A DNA stretch of 64,000 nucleotides. It comes from Spirochaetota bacterium. GTDB taxonomy: Bacteria > Spirochaetota > UBA4802 > UBA5550. A program made the position numbers and the translations under genes. Numbering within the stretch: position 1 is the stretch's first letter; each line of letters starts with the position of its first letter. The stretch lies in assembly GCA_025457915.1 (NCBI GenBank), contig JALOTL010000007.1, positions 1 to 64,000 of the forward strand. Reading direction: 5' to 3'. Under the pieces are notes generated by a model. The model did not search any database, was not told where the DNA came from, and was given only the letters and a program-made list of their open reading frames with translations. Shown here piece after piece: positions 43,544-53,374 of this stretch.

Positions 43544-43639
43544 ATGCCTACAAAAAGCACTCCTAAGAAGACGACGAAGAAGGCTACTACAAAAAAGACG
43601 ACCAAGAAGTCTACTTCAAAAACCACAAAAAAGAAATAA
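43544..43639 (+). CDS. 31-residue Lys/Thr-rich histone-H1-like protein
   Basis: ATG 43544 with a strong GGAGGGATTCA ribosome site. Sequence MPTKSTPKKTTKKATTKKTT continues KKSTSKTTKKK: nearly all Lys, Thr and Ser with repeated KKTTKK units. This is the composition of bacterial histone-H1-like tails (Hc1/alanine-lysine-rich type) and would bind DNA or RNA. The strong promoter, ribosome site and terminator suggest high expression. Being only a tail with no fold, it may be a nucleoid-compaction peptide. Confidence 0.7.
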   Translation: MPTKSTPKKTTKKATTKKTTKKSTSKTTKKK

Positions 43640-43651
43640 TTATCCTATCTT

Positions 43652-43685
43652 TCAGAATACCCCGTTTTCAAACGGGGTATTCTGA
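43652..43685 (+). terminator. Terminator-like hairpin after the Lys/Thr-rich gene
   Basis: Near-perfect inverted repeat TCAGAATACCCCGTTT/AAACGGGGTATTCTGA with a very short loop, starting 13 nt past the stop. The downstream strand lacks a T-run, so termination is probable but not certain; it may also serve the opposite strand. Confidence 0.65.
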
Positions 43686-43728
43686 ACCATCTTAAATCCC
43701 TGAACGTTTCAATAATACCAAAAAAAAT

Positions 43729-44199
43729 TTAATTAAACTTGAAGGATTCTGCTACAGAAGCCGCCTGCATGAATACATCCTCGGAGTCGCTGCTGACCTT
43801 ACTTTCTATCATAACGAGAAAATTGCCCCTGGTGAAGGCGAAAATCCTGTAAGAATATCTTACAAGATTTAATTCCATCCCAAGATGGACCATTGCCACC
43901 CTGTCCGAATTGCTTAATTTCTGCCATTTTAGCGTGTATGAAGGAGGATCAATGACCCTCCTGGCCGGTAAGGCGGTTATTTTTTTTAATATAAAGTCGA
44001 GCGGATCCGGGTTTTTCATCGCGAATTCGGTTATTATAACCTGTGCCGACCTGTCCGGAGACCAGACCGATAAAACCGCGCCATCTTCCTTTTCGAAAAG
44101 CCAATCATCCGGAACAAGATACCTGTATCTTGTTCCGGAATCCGCGTGAAAGGCGCCGACAACCGCGATGAATAAAGCGTAAAAAATAACTTTTTTCAT
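43729..44199 (-). CDS. Small secreted protein of unknown function
   Basis: 156 residues from ATG 44199. Signal peptide KKVIFYALFIAVVGAFHA, then YRYLVPDDWLFEKEDGAVLS and WSPDRSAQVIITEFAM: a beta-rich domain of the type found in small periplasmic proteins (PsbP/MOG1-like fold is a possible analogy). The last gene of the lptE-holA-helicase unit, 34 nt after the membrane-protein gene. Function unknown. Confidence 0.65.
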   Translation of the reverse strand: MKKVIFYALFIAVVGAFHADSGTRYRYLVPDDWLFEKEDGAVLSVWSPDRSAQVIITEFAMKNPDPLDFILKKITALPARRVIDPPSYTLKWQKLSNSDRVAMVHLGMELNLVRYSYRIFAFTRGNFLVMIESKVSSDSEDVFMQAASVAESFKFN

Positions 44200-44233
44200 G
44201 ACTGGGCCGGATGAAAATAAAAAATTGACCGGA

Positions 44234-44887
44234 TCAGTAATTCCAGCCCATGATCGCAAAACCGAAAATATTCATCAATATGGCTATAAGGTACAAAGCG
44301 CCGACCACAATCTGCTTTGTCCTGAGCTTTTTCAGACTGATCACTATCAATGCCGCCACATAAAAATGCAGGTAGCCGATAAGAAAAATCAGCCAGACCC
44401 CGCAAATGGATCTGTGCCACCACGGGTATTCCCATACAAGATGCCCGCCGATGTTCAGCATTATTTCAACAAAAACGCAGAAAATGGAATACCCAATGGC
44501 CCAGAACCATTTTTCAGGGAGCAGGAGGATTTTTTTACCCGGTTCGTTTGTCAGGGTATGATAATAGATAATGCCCGATATGGCGAACATGAACATGATT
44601 TCAATGTTCCATCCCACCATGGTGCGCAGGGCCGTTTCCCCAGGAGTGGTCCAGAAGGCGGAACGTCCGGTCAGATAAAAGACCCATCCGTTCCAGGTCT
44701 CGTTGATGAAATCCATTCCGAAAACAGTGAGCCCGGCCAGTACGGCGTTCCAGTCCCCGTCCTTCCTGGCTTTTTTTATCTCCGTTACGTAAATGTAGAT
44801 TACTATAGCCAGAAAAGGAATCACGTACCATTTTAACGTGCTCAGGGTCCTCATCCCTTCAAGTGCTGCCTGTGATGCTGGTGTCAT
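44234..44887 (-). CDS. Multi-pass membrane protein
   Basis: 217 residues with six hydrophobic helices (TLKWYVIPFLAIVIYIYV, then FMFAISGIIYYHTL, FVEIMLNIGGHLVWEYPWW). Conserved-looking aromatic motifs FINETWNGWVFYLTGR and WEYPWWHRSICGVWL. No known family. Its start ATG overlaps the stop of the helicase gene (ATGA), so the two are translationally coupled. Confidence 0.65.
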   Translation of the reverse strand: MTPASQAALEGMRTLSTLKWYVIPFLAIVIYIYVTEIKKARKDGDWNAVLAGLTVFGMDFINETWNGWVFYLTGRSAFWTTPGETALRTMVGWNIEIMFMFAISGIIYYHTLTNEPGKKILLLPEKWFWAIGYSIFCVFVEIMLNIGGHLVWEYPWWHRSICGVWLIFLIGYLHFYVAALIVISLKKLRTKQIVVGALYLIAILMNIFGFAIMGWNY

Positions 44888-46497
44888 TTGCTATCCCCTC
44901 CTTTTTTTGATTTATTCGGTATCAGTTTTTTTATCTTTTTCAGCAGGTTTTTGACTTTCCCCTCTTTGCCGGAAACCCCCTGCTCTTTTTTTACCGGAAC
45001 GCCGGTCTTCTGGCCCTCATGTTTCCTTTTTCTTTTTCGTTTACGGAATTCATCCGGGGATTTTTGCGACTGCTGTCCCTGGCTCCTTCTTTCATTATCC
45101 CTTTCGCGCGAACGGCCGGCCGTTGCCCTTTTTTCATCATCCCTTTCATGAGCATGCCCGGCCGTCTTTTTTTCTTCTTTCCGCTCGGCCGACTCCCTGG
45201 AAACGTATTTTTTTTCGCCGCCCCTTTCCTGCGAGTATCTTGAAGCCGGTTTTTTTCCCTTTTTCCTGTTTTTATCGTCCCTGAAATCCCTTTCGCGCCT
45301 ATCGTGCGGCCTCAGGGCGTTTTTACCGAGGAGCTCGCTCATCCGCATTCCCTTGCTGACGTCCTGTATGAACATGTCATCTTCCGGCCATTCAACCGGT
45401 ATCTTCATCTTCGTGAAGGACTCAATGGCCTGCAGGCCGTAAACGTATTCCTCGCAGGCCAGTGAAACGGCCACCCCCGTCTTTCCGGCCCTGGCGGTCC
45501 TGCCGATCCTGTGGACATAGTCCTCGCTGTCCTCCGGCAGGTCGTAATTGACCACAAGCTCCAGATCGTCGATGTGAAGCCCCCTGGCCGCGACGTTAGT
45601 GGCGACCAGGAACCTTATCGTACCGGACTTGACGCCATCGATAATACTCAGCCTCTTTTTCTGCGGAAGGTCGCCGATGATGAATTCGCATTCATACCCG
45701 TTTTTCGTAAGCCTCGCCGCCACCTCTACCGCGGCCCGTTTCGTGTTGGTAAAAATGAGCGCATTGGCTGGTTTTTCCTTTTTCAATACACCCAGCAGAA
45801 GGCTGAATTTCTCCTTCCTGCCGACATGGTAGAGCTTCTGGATAACGTTTTCCACGGTGACGTTTTCAGACTTGACGACTATCTCTTCAGGGTTGTTCAT
45901 GTAATCACCGGCAAGGAACTTGACCCTGTCTGAAAGGGTGGCGCTGTAGAGCATCGTCAGCCTTTCGGAAGAAGGCCTCATCCTTTTAAGCATCCTCTTA
46001 ATGTCCGGGAAAAAGCCCATATCGAACAGCCTGTCCGCCTCGTCGATTACCAGGATATTGACCTTCCTGAAATCCAGCCGGCCCGACTGGTTGAAGTCGA
46101 TCAGCCTGCCGGGGGTGCCTATTATTATATCCACGCCGGACGAAAGCAGCCTCTCCTGCTTGTCGTATCCCACGCCGCCGTAAAACGAGCCTATTATAAA
46201 ATCCAGGTGCTTCCCTATGGCCCTGGCCTCCTCCTCTATCTGGACCGCGAGCTCCCGGGTGGGGACTATTATAAGCGCCTTGCCCCCCCTGAAGGATTCG
46301 TTTTCCAGGAACAGGTTGTATATCGAAACGAGGAAGGCGACCGTCTTCCCGGTCCCGGTCTGCGATTGAACGCAGACGTCTCTGGCCTTCAGGGTATGCA
46401 CGAAGGTCTTCTCCTGCACGGGCATGCATTCAGCAAATCCCATGTCGTCGATCCCCTTCAGCAGTTTTTCATTGAGTCCCAATTCTTTAAAATTCAT
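44884..46497 (-). CDS. DEAD-box RNA helicase
   Basis: 537 residues. All helicase motifs are present: Q motif (GFAECMPVQEKTF), I (QTGTGKT), Ia (PTRELAVQ), II (VIDEADRLFDMGF), III (SAT), IV-VI (LVATNVAARGLHID, HRIGRTARAG). Residues about 395-537 are a basic, Lys/Arg/Glu-rich, low-complexity tail that binds RNA. Overall like RhlE/RhlB-type helicases that remodel RNA or assist cold growth. Four nt after holA; overlaps the membrane protein gene by ATGA. Confidence 0.95.
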   Translation of the reverse strand: MNFKELGLNEKLLKGIDDMGFAECMPVQEKTFVHTLKARDVCVQSQTGTGKTVAFLVSIYNLFLENESFRGGKALIIVPTRELAVQIEEEARAIGKHLDFIIGSFYGGVGYDKQERLLSSGVDIIIGTPGRLIDFNQSGRLDFRKVNILVIDEADRLFDMGFFPDIKRMLKRMRPSSERLTMLYSATLSDRVKFLAGDYMNNPEEIVVKSENVTVENVIQKLYHVGRKEKFSLLLGVLKKEKPANALIFTNTKRAAVEVAARLTKNGYECEFIIGDLPQKKRLSIIDGVKSGTIRFLVATNVAARGLHIDDLELVVNYDLPEDSEDYVHRIGRTARAGKTGVAVSLACEEYVYGLQAIESFTKMKIPVEWPEDDMFIQDVSKGMRMSELLGKNALRPHDRRERDFRDDKNRKKGKKPASRYSQERGGEKKYVSRESAERKEEKKTAGHAHERDDEKRATAGRSRERDNERRSQGQQSQKSPDEFRKRKRKRKHEGQKTGVPVKKEQGVSGKEGKVKNLLKKIKKLIPNKSKKGGDSK

Positions 46498-46501
46498 TTT
46501 T

Positions 46502-47545
46502 TTACCACGTTTTATAGATTAATTGATCATTCCCCGAAACCACGTCATGCACCAGATCAAACAGGGGATTTGAAGCAAGGGTCGAATACGAGCCGCTTTT
46601 TATCCTGGCGTCCGCCCTGCCGATATGAAAAAAAAGCGGCCTTATCCTGTCAGCCGGCATCGTCCTCGCATACGCGAGAAAATTGTCCCTGTTCCTGGTA
46701 GTTACACCGCAATTTTTCATCGCCTCATCCGGCAGCGCGCCGTCGCTGATCTGGGCATGGTATTTTTCAAGGAGCTCGGCCTGCCAGAGTATTCTTCCCA
46801 GGACAAGCAGTTCGGGTGTGCCGTCGTCCATCAATTTCTTGAAGTACCTGAACGCCATCCTGTCCCTTTTAAAAAGAAGGTCCAGGAAATCATACACCGA
46901 CACCTCCTTGACGTCGCTGATATAGCTCCTGATAATTTCGCTGTCTACCGCCCTTGATTCGCCAGAATATTTTATCATGTCCAGCGCGTCATCGATTTTT
47001 CTTATATCCTTGCCCGTAAGCTCTATTAAAAGATCTATGGCGCGGTCGTCCATGTCCACGCCGTTCTTCCTGGCGTTTATCCTGACGTAGTTGTAAAGGT
47101 CCCTGTCGAAGTATCTCCAGAACTGCACTATCTTCATTTTATCCAGCAGTCCGGCCGGAATGAAATCCGGCGGCCTGTTATTGGCCGAGGTCATGATAAT
47201 CCTGGTCGATTCGGGCAGGTCATCGATCATTTCACTGAAAAGCCTCTCCGACGACCTGGGATTCTTCATCGCCTCCACGTTTCTCAATATGCAGAGCCTT
47301 GAGTTTGAAAACATGGACTGGGAGAGCGCGAAATCAGCGGCCTGCATCAATTCGTCGTTTTCCGCGTGGAACCTTCCAACCGACCCCGAGGGGTCATCGC
47401 TCCCGCCCAGCACAAGCCCGGTTATCAGGTTGATGAATTTGTCCTTTTCCCCCTCTTCCTCGCCAAGGAAGAGATATATCCTATCCAGCCTGCCCCTGTC
47501 AAGCTCCCTTCGGAATTGAGAGGAAGACGGATATTTCTGGGTCAT
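46502..47545 (-). CDS. holA: DNA polymerase III delta subunit
   Basis: 347 residues, normal length. It loads the sliding clamp as part of the tau/delta/delta-prime loader. Pattern: IYLFLGEEEGEKDKFINLIT near the N-terminus, then VEAMKNPRSSERLFSEMIDD, LTGKDIRKIDDALDMI and the C-terminal collar domain (LGRILWQAELLEKYH, RPLFFHIGRADARIKSG). Its start overlaps the lptE stop. The lptE-holA order is the same as in E. coli. Confidence 0.9.
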   Translation of the reverse strand: MTQKYPSSSQFRRELDRGRLDRIYLFLGEEEGEKDKFINLITGLVLGGSDDPSGSVGRFHAENDELMQAADFALSQSMFSNSRLCILRNVEAMKNPRSSERLFSEMIDDLPESTRIIMTSANNRPPDFIPAGLLDKMKIVQFWRYFDRDLYNYVRINARKNGVDMDDRAIDLLIELTGKDIRKIDDALDMIKYSGESRAVDSEIIRSYISDVKEVSVYDFLDLLFKRDRMAFRYFKKLMDDGTPELLVLGRILWQAELLEKYHAQISDGALPDEAMKNCGVTTRNRDNFLAYARTMPADRIRPLFFHIGRADARIKSGSYSTLASNPLFDLVHDVVSGNDQLIYKTW

Positions 47546-48123
47546 TTCTTGTTCCTTTCAATAATCGTCATCTGGCCGGTATACCAGCCGGTAATCGTCT
47601 TGGCCGCGATCCTTCTGGCAAGGTCGGCAAGGACAGACTCGAGCGCCTGCGGCTGCATCTCTATCGGCGGCTTTATATCGGAAAAAATCCTGAATGCCTG
47701 CAGCCCCGACTCGTGCAGGATTACCCTGTCTTTTTTCAGATCAAACACCCTCATATTGCACGTGATCCTCATCCTTTTCCTGACGGGAAAACCCATTGAG
47801 TCGTATTCGATGTTCTGGATCTCAAACCCGGCCACGGCGACGTCGAGCCTGAGGTCCGACACGGCTGAATCATCGGAGATCCCGAGCCTTCCGTCCATGC
47901 CGATCTCGTCCCTGATTTTAAGAAACAGCCTTTCTGAAAGGCCGGCTCCCGTCATGTCGGAAAGCGGCTGTATGAACAGACTGTTTGCGCTCCTCGGAAC
48001 GACCGGCTCGCCGCGGAACTCATCGACGACCTTGCCCACCTTTTTGCTGCCGTCCCTTATATCCGTTTCGGATACGCAGCCGGTCAAAAGGGACAACGCC
48101 AGCAATGAACATAACGACTTCAT
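47542..48123 (-). CDS. lptE: LptE-like LPS-assembly lipoprotein
   Basis: 193 residues from ATG 48123 (KSLCSLLALSLLTGC, lipobox LTGC); the frame is open to 48306 but the signal peptide fixes the start. Strand pattern SDLRLDVAVAGFEIQNIEYD, then RMRITCNMRVFDLKKDRVIL resembles LptE, which plugs LptD in the outer membrane. The position immediately before holA, as in proteobacteria, supports it. Identity is by context and pattern; sequence similarity of LptE is normally low. Confidence 0.65.
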   Translation of the reverse strand: MKSLCSLLALSLLTGCVSETDIRDGSKKVGKVVDEFRGEPVVPRSANSLFIQPLSDMTGAGLSERLFLKIRDEIGMDGRLGISDDSAVSDLRLDVAVAGFEIQNIEYDSMGFPVRKRMRITCNMRVFDLKKDRVILHESGLQAFRIFSDIKPPIEMQPQALESVLADLARRIAAKTITGWYTGQMTIIERNKK

Positions 48124-48383
48124 CCCTTCCGGAATTATATGATGCCGCGCCCGGAAAGCCGCCTGACGGCAGCGGCATTCATTGACCGGATCCTTGCCCT
48201 GCTTAAAGCGACATAAAATATCCGCGGCCGAGGCAGGCTCAAATCGCTCAAAAAACTGGATTATTCCAAAATTTTTGCTAAATATTTTTTCCATGATTCC
48301 GATCATAATAGCAGATCATTTTACACTCTGATGGTCTTCCTTGAAACTAAAGGGCAGTCATTGAGGAAGAACCTTTCGCAACA

Positions 48384-48403
48384 ACGGGATAGCAATATCC
48401 CGT
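48384..48403. terminator. Hairpin after the synthase/amylase gene
   Basis: 8-bp perfect stem ACGGGATA/TATCCCGT with a 4-nt loop, 31 nt past the minus-strand stop. Minus-strand T content after it is moderate (TGTTG), so termination strength is uncertain. Confidence 0.5.
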
Positions 48404-48433
48404 TTTGTATTAATGGGCGTTAAATCCCGCGCT

Positions 48434-51400
48434 TCATTCTTCGGACGGTTTCAGTATCCTTATCGTCTCGGTGAGATTGTAAACTGTCTCGACGTACTGC
48501 CTCGCCGGCCTGTCCCAGTAATACACGGAGCTTTCCGCGTTCTTCCTGGCCTTGTAGATCGTATCATCGTCACTACTTCTAAAAAAATACGACGCCCTCT
48601 CCATCGCGTCATAAAAAGACGCGGGATTGTAGTCCGAGAAAAGAAAGCCGTTGCCCTCGACCCCTTCCCCCCTGATCCTCACGGGCGTGACCGTGTCCCT
48701 GAGTCCGCCCGTCGCCCTCGCAAGCACCAGCGCGCCCGCGGCGAAAGCCTCCAGCTGTGATATGCCTCCCGGCTCATGCATGGACGGCATCAGGAAAATA
48801 TCGCACGACAGCAGCGGAACGCTTATCTCCTGGAACCCTATTGAAACGCTCACCTGCTCCTGATAATACTGTCCCATCTTGTAAAGCCCGTGCGCTATCT
48901 CCTCCCCCTTTTTATCTCCTGAAGATACCGATCCGCCTATGATGGCCTGGAATCCGAGGTTCTTAAACACGCCCTCTGAGGCGTCCAGGAGGAGCTGGAA
49001 ACCCTTCTGCTCGCAGATCCTGTGGATGAACGTGCAGAGTATGAGGTCGGGGTCTATCTTCAGTCCCTTCTGCATCTGAAGCATCAGCTTGTTGGCCATT
49101 CTTTTAACTATGTATTTCCGTTTCTCATCCTTGATGGAATCCACATGGGCCAGGCCCTTCAGTATTTCGGGGTATTTATTTATTAATTTTGCGTTAAGAT
49201 CATCATCTTCTTTTATCCTGTCGAGAAGATCCCGGTAGTTATTATCCACGAACCCGGAATCCCTGAACTGCTTTACGAGTTTTTCCCTGAAATCCCTGCC
49301 TATGGCGTTGCTTATGCCTACGACGTTCCTCAGGATCCTTTCAAGGCCGTCGCAGGCGTATTCTATCTGTCTCGCGTAGGACGGGCTTACGGTTATTACC
49401 TTGTCCGCGAACCTGATCCCGGTCGCCATGCAGTTCAGCCTTTCGGAAAAAACCGGATCGCAGAACTCGCCCGCCCTCCAGAACGGAAGGTTGAACAGGG
49501 TGAAAAGATCGAAGTTGTTCTCGTGTCTGTTGTAGGCGTCAAAGTATTGCCATCCGCCGTTGTGAATGATGTGGAGAAACTTGTTCCGCTGGAAATTGGG
49601 GTTCCATGAATAATACGGATCGCATCTCACTATGCCGTTGAAAAGGCCGATATAGGCGTCGTTGGTGAAGGTGAAATGCGGCCTGATGTCGAAAAGAAGT
49701 ATCACCTCCGCGCAGGCCCTCGCGAAAGCTATCCTTCTCCTGAGCTTTTCCTCGGCGGTATAGCCCCAGTAGAGCCCGTCGAAAAACTCGTAGTGGTCGA
49801 GAAGATAATACCTCACCCCGTCGACAAGGGCCGTATGAACGCCGATCTCGTAATCGAACTCCATTATCTTGAACCGGACGCTCACCCCGGAATATTCAAC
49901 CCCGTATTTTTCAACGGCCGACTGCATCTTCTTCACGGCCTTGTCGTCCCCATAGCGGTAATAGCACGTTATGACGCAGACATCCTCGCCGAGTTTGGCC
50001 AGCTCCCTGGGCAGCTCGTAAACGACGTTGGCAAGCCCGCCGCTTTTTGAAAACGGGTCGGCCTCCGCGGACATGAACACAAGCGCGCCCCTCTGGTTGT
50101 GAAGGATCAGCGATTCACCCAGGCCCCTCAGCACCTCGTTTTTTTCAGACGACATCCTGCCGGAATACTGCAATATGACATCTCCGCTCATCAGGCCTTT
50201 CTTGAAAAAATAAAAAGACGCCCTCTTCAATCCAAGCTCCAGGTAATTCCTCATGTCCGGCAGGAAAATCGGCACGAGCTTTTCAAGGATAAAAGCGGTT
50301 ATCGCTTCATAGCTTCCTATATGACCGGCCATTTCCATGAACGCGAAATTCGACATGATCCTGTCAGTGTTCGGCATCTCGCAGAGCCTGATGTATGAAT
50401 CCCTGAGAAAATCGGAATAATGATCCTCCAGCTTCACCGGATCCAGCCTCAGGAGCTTCACCCTGTCGGTATAGGACACCACCGTGTTGATCCTTGAAAT
50501 CTTGAGCTCCCTGCCGCTGTAATATGAATAATTGCCGGTTGTGATAGAGAAAAGAGGGTCTGAGAGTATGTAATAGGAATCGTCATGTATTGGCAGGACC
50601 GGGCTGTCGAACTGTATCGCGGCCGCCTGGTTCGAGTCGGCGAAATTAAAAGACCCGATCCAGACGCATTCATCGGTGAACATCGCAGCTGCGGCGACGT
50701 TGGTGTTGTTTGCCCAGACCAGGTAGCCATTCCCCCTGTTGTCCCTGTGGAACCTGTACCAGACGCTGTAAAAGGATTCCAGGCTCCTGTGCGCCGCGTA
50801 CTCGAACTGGTTCCAGTTTACGTATATGTTGTCCAGGTATACCTTCCAGCCCTCGCCCTCCGCGCTCCCCTCGTAATCCATGATGATGTTGCTCATGAAT
50901 ATGGTGAGCGCCGTGGCCGCGCGCAGGCCCCTGTGACCGAACGTGTTCAGGCCCCTTCTTTCGTCATGGTTGCCGAGGATCCCCAGCAGCTCGGTCCCCC
51001 TTGGCAGAACAGACGGGAAGTAGTTGTCGTATATGTGGTATATCTCCCTGACGTCGGTCTTGCCGTGTATTATGTTCTCGCAGATCTTGAAAAGCGATGA
51101 ATTGTAGGGTATTATGCCCGTCCTGGCGAGGAAACGCTCATGTCCCCAGTAGCATTCCGCGATGTATATGAAGTAATTCCTTTTGAGCTCTTTAATCTTT
51201 TTTTCAATCCTGAGCATGAGATAGTAATGGATGGGAACGGAGATAACGTCCCTGCAGGCGCAGTCATAGTATCCCGTGGTGATGAAGTGCCCGTCCTCCC
51301 GGTCGTTGACTATGATGTTGCCTTCGATCATCTCCTCCGGGGTCCTCTTCCTGTTGTAGACGTACGGGTAGTTGTTTTTCTTCATCATGATGGGCACGGC

Positions 51401-53314
51401 ATGGGCGGAGTCGAACCTTATCCCGTCTATGCCGAACTTCTCTATCAGGATGTCGATTGAATCGGCGAGCCATTCCCAGATCTCGAATTTCCTGTAGTTA
51501 AGAAGCTTGCCGTCGTTCCACGAGCCGTACCTTCCGTCCGTCGAGGCCCTCTGCACGAGATTGCCGCTCCCGTCGTAGGTCATGACGCACAGGTCATCCG
51601 GCAGGTGGTCGCTCCTCCTGTTGATATGGGGTATGATGTCCACGATCACCCTGATCCCCAGCGAATGGGCCTTGTCCACGAGATCCTTGAACTCCGCATC
51701 GCCGCCGAGGGTCGGCTCGATATCCACCAGGCTCAACGGCGAGAAGGGCGAAGGCGACGACGCCTCGAACGCCCAGTCTTCCCTGTTGCTGCCCCTTTTC
51801 TGGACCCCGAGGAGATAGAGCCCGGTGATGTGATACTTGCTCTTGATCTGGTCGAGGTGCTCGGCGATGTCGGAAAACCTCCCGAGCCGTATGACCTCGC
51901 CGTTTTCGTTGTAAAGGAGACCCGGATGACCCGTGTTGTCGTGCCAGTACGATTTTGTGTGGCCGTGTATGTCCGTGAATACCTCGAGGATTACCTCGCC
52001 CCTCACGTCGGGTATTACATTTACCCTGCCGCTGGTGTCGGAGAGCTTCAGCCACTCGCTCTTCCCCCCGCTCTTCCGCACCACGGTATAGTCGAAATGT
52101 CCGAATTCGTCGAACCTGCAATCCGCGTAGTATTTTTTTCCGGGGGCGTCGAACGAAAGCCTGACCTCGGAATTGGTTATGTCAGTCTCGGATATAATCC
52201 TGCTCTTCTTTGAATTTTTGTACCTGCAGAACCGGAGATAATACTCCTGCCCCTCGCCTGGGAGCTCGAACTCGAAGCGGTGGCTGTCTCCGACGCGTAG
52301 GTTTAAAAACCTGGATGACAGCGGCGCGTCGAATTCCTTCGGCGCCAGCATCCTTTCAAGCACCAGGTTCGCCCTGTTCCTCACCTCGTGGACGTCGTGC
52401 CCCGAGGCCGCGACCAGGATCCTCAGGATTTCGCGGACCGAGTCCCTGTCGCCTGCGGCTTTGTATATCCTGGCCAGCCTCTCAAGGCTCTTCATGGCCT
52501 TCATGTTTCTTTCATAGTCGAAATTGAATTCGTCGCCCACGACCCTGGCGTCAAGGTCCCTGATGAGGTTTCTCCTGGAGGTCCTGGTGAACTTCCTCGG
52601 CTTCCTCTTCTCGACCGCCTCTTCGATCTCCTCGAGCTCCTCGCGGGAAGCGCTCCTTATCACCTCCTCCACCAGGAGGTTCAGAGCCTTGAATACCTCG
52701 GGCGGGTACACGGCCCCGTGGGTGTAACCGGTCTCTATGGCCCTTTCCTCTATCATGAGAAGGAGCATGAAAGCGCTGAAAAGCTCGCTTGATTTCCTCT
52801 TCTGCCCGGCCACTATCGCGTCGAAAGTATTCAGTCCAAGATAAATCGTCGGGACCTCCGCCCAGGGCGGCCCCTGTCCGACGTGCGAGATGACGGTAGT
52901 TTCGCCGGAGACGTGGAGCATGGTGGGCGCGCCGGGCCTTTCCTTCACGATGACGAACCTTCTGGAATGAAGGCTTGAATAATTTCCCTCCGCGGCCGCC
53001 CTGTGCGTCACCGCGATGGCGGATATGAGCCTCGATGAAAGTCTCGTGTCGGAAAGCATCCTGTTCCTGACGGTCTGGTCTTCCCTGGCAAGGATGTCTA
53101 TCATCCCGTTCCTCATGTCGAGGAACCTCTCCCTGAAAAACTCCGCGGGATCGCCGTCCCTGATCCTTTTCACCACGTCCGCGTCGAGATAGAACTCGAA
53201 GCACCTCAGCTCATCGAAAGCCCTGGATATCTCGTCCTTGACTATTTCGTCGGTTATAAGGTGCTCGTCCGTTATCTTGAAGCGGCAGAGGCTTGAGGAT
53301 ATTACGCTTTCCAA
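48434..53314 (-). CDS. glgA: Glycogen synthase fused to an alpha-amylase-like (GH13) domain
   Basis: 1626 residues, more than three times the usual GlgA. About 1-330: helical region without a recognised family. About 335-460: beta-rich, possibly a carbohydrate-binding module. About 460-900: GH13 barrel with RVIVDIIPHINRRSD (about 561), GIRFDSAHAVP (nucleophile Asp about 638), YIAECYWG (acid/base Glu about 721) and GNHDERRG (about 783). About 1080-1620: GT5 glycogen synthase, starting GALVFMSAEADPFSKSGGLA (ADP-glucose loop) and ending with the donor-site segment MHEPGGISQLEAFAAGA, then TGGLRDTV. Either a bifunctional enzyme or a maltosyl-transfer/branch-handling enzyme coupled to elongation. 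Monocistronic; a hairpin at 48384-48403 follows. Confidence 0.92.
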   Translation of the reverse strand: MESVISSSLCRFKITDEHLITDEIVKDEISRAFDELRCFEFYLDADVVKRIRDGDPAEFFRERFLDMRNGMIDILAREDQTVRNRMLSDTRLSSRLISAIAVTHRAAAEGNYSSLHSRRFVIVKERPGAPTMLHVSGETTVISHVGQGPPWAEVPTIYLGLNTFDAIVAGQKRKSSELFSAFMLLLMIEERAIETGYTHGAVYPPEVFKALNLLVEEVIRSASREELEEIEEAVEKRKPRKFTRTSRRNLIRDLDARVVGDEFNFDYERNMKAMKSLERLARIYKAAGDRDSVREILRILVAASGHDVHEVRNRANLVLERMLAPKEFDAPLSSRFLNLRVGDSHRFEFELPGEGQEYYLRFCRYKNSKKSRIISETDITNSEVRLSFDAPGKKYYADCRFDEFGHFDYTVVRKSGGKSEWLKLSDTSGRVNVIPDVRGEVILEVFTDIHGHTKSYWHDNTGHPGLLYNENGEVIRLGRFSDIAEHLDQIKSKYHITGLYLLGVQKRGSNREDWAFEASSPSPFSPLSLVDIEPTLGGDAEFKDLVDKAHSLGIRVIVDIIPHINRRSDHLPDDLCVMTYDGSGNLVQRASTDGRYGSWNDGKLLNYRKFEIWEWLADSIDILIEKFGIDGIRFDSAHAVPIMMKKNNYPYVYNRKRTPEEMIEGNIIVNDREDGHFITTGYYDCACRDVISVPIHYYLMLRIEKKIKELKRNYFIYIAECYWGHERFLARTGIIPYNSSLFKICENIIHGKTDVREIYHIYDNYFPSVLPRGTELLGILGNHDERRGLNTFGHRGLRAATALTIFMSNIIMDYEGSAEGEGWKVYLDNIYVNWNQFEYAAHRSLESFYSVWYRFHRDNRGNGYLVWANNTNVAAAAMFTDECVWIGSFNFADSNQAAAIQFDSPVLPIHDDSYYILSDPLFSITTGNYSYYSGRELKISRINTVVSYTDRVKLLRLDPVKLEDHYSDFLRDSYIRLCEMPNTDRIMSNFAFMEMAGHIGSYEAITAFILEKLVPIFLPDMRNYLELGLKRASFYFFKKGLMSGDVILQYSGRMSSEKNEVLRGLGESLILHNQRGALVFMSAEADPFSKSGGLANVVYELPRELAKLGEDVCVITCYYRYGDDKAVKKMQSAVEKYGVEYSGVSVRFKIMEFDYEIGVHTALVDGVRYYLLDHYEFFDGLYWGYTAEEKLRRRIAFARACAEVILLFDIRPHFTFTNDAYIGLFNGIVRCDPYYSWNPNFQRNKFLHIIHNGGWQYFDAYNRHENNFDLFTLFNLPFWRAGEFCDPVFSERLNCMATGIRFADKVITVSPSYARQIEYACDGLERILRNVVGISNAIGRDFREKLVKQFRDSGFVDNNYRDLLDRIKEDDDLNAKLINKYPEILKGLAHVDSIKDEKRKYIVKRMANKLMLQMQKGLKIDPDLILCTFIHRICEQKGFQLLLDASEGVFKNLGFQAIIGGSVSSGDKKGEEIAHGLYKMGQYYQEQVSVSIGFQEISVPLLSCDIFLMPSMHEPGGISQLEAFAAGALVLARATGGLRDTVTPVRIRGEGVEGNGFLFSDYNPASFYDAMERASYFFRSSDDDTIYKARKNAESSVYYWDRPARQYVETVYNLTETIRILKPSEE

Positions 53315-53374
53315 TGATTCACCCCTAGGATGGTCTGTTTTCTATGATAGACATGTTTTTCAGCAAGTCAATCG

